Part shown: in pieces, positions 5,320 to 6,150 of the stretch
Layout of the letters: the number at the start of each line of letters is the position of its first letter
Position numbering within the stretch: the stretch's first letter is position 1
Assembly (NCBI GenBank): GCA_905234305.1
Contig: CAJOHT010000063.1
Coordinates: forward strand, 1-6,150
Direction: 5' to 3'
Length of the DNA: 6,150 bases
Source: an uncultured Ruminococcus sp.
GTDB lineage: Bacteria > Bacillota > Clostridia > Oscillospirales > Acutalibacteraceae
Notes under the pieces: model-generated
Database searches by the model: none
Told to the model about the DNA's origin: nothing
What the model saw: only the letters and a program-made list of their open reading frames with translations
Translations under genes and position numbers: made by a program

Positions 5320-5508
5320 CTAAGTTGTGTAGAAGGAACAGCCGTTTTTACCGTTTCTTTTTGTTTGGTACAGCGCCTTATCCGCTTGATTGAAAAGCTC
5401 AGACGGATTTGGGGCATTCTTTCCGTGAGATACTCCCGCGCTGACGGAGATTGCGGGCAGTCCGTCAGATGTATCGGAAAGCAGCTTGTTTATCTGCTCA
5501 ACCTTGCT
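5320..5508 (-). pseudogene. GGDEF diguanylate cyclase, C-terminal remnant
   Basis: On the minus strand a 62-codon open stretch ends at TAG (plus-strand 5322-5320). It encodes the end of a GGDEF domain: VEQINKLL, then PAISVSAGVS, then SELFNQADKALYQTKRNGKN and a short tail FYTT. ISVSAGVS corresponds to the conserved late strand (usually vTvSiGva) and ADKALYQTKRNGKN is the nearly invariant closing helix. Intact GGDEF enzymes join two GTP into cyclic di-GMP, but here the metal- and GTP-binding half, including the GGDEF motif itself, is absent. An in-frame TAA lies immediately upstream (5511-5509), the sequence beyond it shows no related coding in the part I translated, and there is no start codon or ribosome binding site. 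It is a decayed relic. Its 5' side is replaced by the promoter of the next gene, and its 3' end touches the hairpin-rich element. Confidence 0.85.
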
Positions 5509-5533
5509 TTATATTATTTTTCGCAACTTGCTA

Positions 5534-5563
5534 TTGAAATTTGCGGGTTAAAAATGATATAAT
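5534..5563 (+). promoter_or_regulatory. Strong sigma-A promoter of the membrane protein gene
   Basis: TTGAAA (5534-5539), an 18-nt spacer ending in TGA, and a perfect TATAAT (5558-5563) form a near-consensus promoter with an extended -10. Transcription would start near 5570, giving a leader of about 43 nt that contains AGGAGGT. This is one of the two best promoters in the window. Confidence 0.8.
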
Positions 5564-5612
5564 TATATAAAAGCATTACGGAATGATATGTTAAGCAGGA
5601 GGTTGTAGAGAT

Positions 5613-6150
5613 ATGGCGAAAAATGAAACCGAACTTCCGAAAATCGAATCCGTTAAAAACGGGGTTAATCCTCCGAAAAACGCTCTTAAAGACAGAAAAA
5701 CCGTTTTGAACGCAAAAAGGATTGAAACTGTCGTTGCGATACTTCTCGGCATTACTACGCTGTTCTCGGCTTGGGCTACATGGATCGGTTCTCTGCACAG
5801 CGGAATCCAGTCTATCAACTTTACAAAAAGCAATAATATGGCGTCGAGGGGTACCGCTGAATATAACCTCGGTATGCAGATGTATCTTTCCGATTATATG
5901 GTGTGGAATACCCTAAAGGATTATCAATATGAGTTGGAATCCGCTAAAGTTGACGGAAATCAGAAAAAGGCGAATCTTATAAAAGAAAAAATAAAAACAT
6001 ACAAAAAAAATAATATAAGCGAAATACTGAGCAAAGGCGTAAAGTGGATGGAGAAAAACAAAGAAGATAATCCATTTAAAATGCCTGGTATGGCAGAAGA
6101 GTATTTTGAGTCGGCACAGGGAAAAGTTAATCAATCGCAGAAGCTGCTTG
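5613..6150 (+). CDS. Uncharacterised membrane-anchored protein (incomplete, runs off right edge)
   Basis: An open frame of at least 179 codons with no stop before the window end. The start is firm: AGGAGGT (5597-5603) lies 9 nt before ATG 5613, behind a strong promoter. Residues 1-38 are hydrophilic and lysine-rich, with no signal peptide. One hydrophobic helix follows at about 39-61 (VVAILLGITTLFSAWATWIG core). Next is a conserved-looking segment, SGIQSINFTKSNNMASRG, then tyrosine- and methionine-rich YNLGMQMYLSDYMVWN, then a lysine- and glutamate-rich, probably helical region to the edge. The positive residues before the helix suggest a cytoplasmic N-terminus with the long C-terminal part outside, or a second helix beyond the window. 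I cannot assign a function. Isolated between a pseudogene region and the window edge, it has no informative neighbours. Confidence 0.85.
   Translation, partial: MAKNETELPKIESVKNGVNPPKNALKDRKTVLNAKRIETVVAILLGITTLFSAWATWIGSLHSGIQSINFTKSNNMASRGTAEYNLGMQMYLSDYMVWNTLKDYQYELESAKVDGNQKKANLIKEKIKTYKKNNISEILSKGVKWMEKNKEDNPFKMPGMAEEYFESAQGKVNQSQKLL

Noticed and set aside
5365..5562. A 65-codon plus-strand frame across the GGDEF remnant
   Set aside because: It is the opposite-strand shadow of the remnant, with no ribosome binding site and no conserved-looking sequence.
5514..5833. Two minus-strand frames over the start of the membrane protein gene
   Set aside because: They lie opposite a gene with a near-consensus promoter and ribosome binding site, and their peptides have no recognisable features.

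Overview
The window looks like chromosomal DNA from a low-to-moderate-GC Gram-positive bacterium of the class Clostridia, most likely a Ruminococcus-like member of the Oscillospiraceae. The evidence is strong AGGAGG-type ribosome binding sites, sigma-A promoters of the TTGACA/TATAAT type (several with an extended -10 TGn), a hairpin-plus-T-run terminator, and protein sequences of Firmicutes character. The genus is an inference from protein character and cannot be settled from this sequence alone.

Layout. Positions 1-64 hold the first 21 codons of an Rrf2-type repressor gene on the minus strand, with a near-consensus promoter and a small dyad that could be its operator. Two GNAT acetyltransferase genes follow on the plus strand (377-856, 918-1361), driven by an extended -10 promoter at 261-269. 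Next comes a plus-strand housekeeping run: tex (1487-3640), luxS (3692-4216) and an AlkD-like DNA alkylation repair gene (4272-4943), closed by a strong intrinsic terminator (4963-5007). From 5008 to 5612 there is no intact gene. This stretch holds a 259-bp hairpin-rich element with inverted terminal repeats (5060-5318), then a minus-strand remnant of a GGDEF diguanylate cyclase (5320-5508), then a strong promoter (5534-5563). That promoter drives an uncharacterised one-helix membrane protein gene that runs off the right edge (5613-6150).

How the genes work together. tex, luxS and the AlkD-like gene could be co-transcribed: gaps are 51 and 55 bp and no terminator lies between them. They share no pathway, so this is probably a loose housekeeping run. 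Tex acts on RNA and transcription, LuxS detoxifies S-ribosylhomocysteine and makes the AI-2 precursor, and the AlkD-like protein repairs alkylated bases. The two GNAT genes form a small accessory pair.

The most interesting signals are non-coding. (1) A 12-bp hairpin sits exactly between the Shine-Dalgarno sequence and the ATG of tex; if folded, it brings the two to a normal 9-nt distance. (2) The 259-bp element at 5060-5318 has 22-bp inverted ends differing only by transitions, AT-only palindromes at its ends and middle, and at least six strong internal helices. It is either a MITE-like repeat or a structured RNA. It abuts the stop codon of the decayed GGDEF gene to within one base, which marks this as a remodelled accessory patch.
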